Origin: Acaudatibacter sp963835495
GTDB lineage: Bacteria > Pseudomonadota > Alphaproteobacteria > Caulobacterales > Caulobacteraceae
Length of the DNA stretch: 64,000 nt
Reading direction: 5' to 3'
Assembly: GCA_963835495.1 (NCBI GenBank)
Contig: CAWIFQ010000005.1
Span: 1,302,001-1,366,000, forward strand
In this document: one piece after another, positions 63,418 through 64,000 of the stretch
How the letters are laid out: every line of letters starts with the position of its first letter
How positions within the stretch are numbered: the first letter of the stretch is position 1
Notes under the pieces: model-generated
Database searches by the model: none
What the model was told of the DNA's origin: nothing
Seen by the model: the letters and a program-made list of their open reading frames with translations, nothing else
Program-made: the position numbers and the translations under genes

Positions 63418-64000
63418 TCAGCCGTGGTCCAGCACCCGCTTCGGCTCGTAGGGCGCCTCCAGCGCCTTCACCTCGTCGTCGGTGAGCTTGATCGTCAGCC
63501 CGGCCAGGGCGTCATCGAGATGGTGCGGCTTGGAGGCGCCGATGATCGGCGAGGTGATGGTCGGGTTCTTCAGCACCCAGGCCAGCGCCAGCTGCATGTT
63601 GGAGACGCCGCGCTCGCGGGCCAGTTTGCTCAGCGTGTCGACCACCGCGTGGTCGGGGGCCTTGTAGTAGAGCCGGGGCGCGAATTCGTCGGTGCGGGCG
63701 CGCTCGGTGTTGCCTTCGCCCGGATTGCCCCGGCCGCCGGCCAGGAAACCGCGCGCCAGCGGCGACCACGGGATCACGCCGATGCCCTGGTCCTTGCACA
63801 ACGGCAGCATCTCCCGCTCCTCCTCGCGGTAGACCAGGTTGTACTGCGGCTGCATCGAGACGAACGGCGTCCAGCCGTTGGCCCGCGAGGCGGTCAGCAT
63901 CTTCATGAACTGCCACGCGTACATCGAGCTGGCGCCGATGTAGCGAGCCTTGCCGGCGCGCACGACGTCGTTCAACGCCTCCAGCGTCTCCTCGATCGGC
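63418..64000 (-). CDS. Aldo/keto reductase, C-terminal part (5' end outside window)
   Basis: NADP-dependent (beta/alpha)8 oxidoreductase. The visible part reads EETLEALNDVVRAGKARYIG into the barrel, with SMQPQYNLVYREEEREMLP and the coenzyme-binding IGASKPHHLDDALAGLTIKL near the end. It closely resembles the AKR11/12-like, YghZ-type subfamily. The start and catalytic Tyr lie outside the window. Confidence 0.93.
   Translation of the reverse strand, partial: PIEETLEALNDVVRAGKARYIGASSMYAWQFMKMLTASRANGWTPFVSMQPQYNLVYREEEREMLPLCKDQGIGVIPWSPLARGFLAGGRGNPGEGNTERARTDEFAPRLYYKAPDHAVVDTLSKLARERGVSNMQLALAWVLKNPTITSPIIGASKPHHLDDALAGLTIKLTDDEVKALEAPYEPKRVLDHG

Overview
The window reads as a contiguous piece of a very GC-rich alphaproteobacterial chromosome. 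The best guess is a member of the Caulobacterales, close to Phenylobacterium or Caulobacter. Pointers are a SapC-family protein, DUF2794 and DUF1223 proteins, the mtaB/dapF/ftsY neighbourhood, cytochrome c maturation genes beside acnA, pseudaminic-acid (flagellin glycosylation) genes, CtrA-like TTAA-N7-TTAA boxes and several palindromic repeat families common in this group. The genus is inference from remembered protein families, not from a search. No rRNA, tRNA, CRISPR, transposase, prophage or integrase was seen, so this is largely core genome.

Layout. 1-1893: agmatine-to-putrescine genes (aguA end, aguB) and an acetyltransferase. 2078-4300: two hot-dog dehydratase-like proteins around a SapC protein. 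4440-8652: a DsbD/ScsB-type thiol reductase and small exported or unknown proteins. 8751-15071: acnA, then ccmA, ccmB, a His/Met-rich Spy-like protein, ccmC, ccmD and ccmG. 15200-23750: a small CtrA-box gene, GFA protein, MarR regulator, yciB, ftsY, a hybrid histidine kinase, mtaB, an SDR and dapF. 23814-34772: peptidases, acetyltransferase, esterase, an AAA+/TPR pair, oxyR, an aspartic protease, an M3 peptidase and a VOC protein. 34880-40634: tandem thioesterases, ligase-associated exonuclease, a DUF4349 lipoprotein, azoR/hxlR and an ATP-dependent DNA ligase. 40809-43545: a sugar aminotransferase, kdsD and a GFA protein. 43613-51073: a tight leuC-VOC-leuD-ABM-leuB-MFS cluster, a thioesterase and asd. 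51203-57534: rarD, serine hydrolase, pdxY, pseI, pseC and pseB. 57654-64000: a putative Tat-exported protein, an ABC exporter with a leader peptide, a 35-residue small ORF unit, ycaQ, an EmrB-type exporter and part of an aldo/keto reductase.

How the genes work together. leuCDB make leucine, asd and dapF serve the lysine/cell-wall branch, ccmABCDG deliver haem and reductant to apocytochrome c, and DsbD-type reductase and CcmG share the same thiol chemistry. pseB, pseC and pseI are three steps of CMP-pseudaminate synthesis; pseF, pseG and pseH are not here. kdsD and the WbpE-like aminotransferase suggest surface polysaccharide synthesis.

Two patterns cut across the window. First, seven conserved genes (aguB, dsbD, yciB, the S9 peptidase, the DNA ligase, rarD, pseC) are each broken by a shift equal to one extra base, always in the same direction. 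This looks more like assembly insertions than seven independent pseudogenes. Second, palindromic intergenic repeats run into gene ends: they supply the stop of dsbD, the first codons of mtaB and the last codons of rarD. The most interesting candidates for new biology are a leader ORF with two mutually exclusive hairpins ahead of the ABC exporter (58098-58423), and a self-contained small unit of promoter, TGC/GCA operator, 35-residue ORF and intrinsic terminator at 60303-60537.
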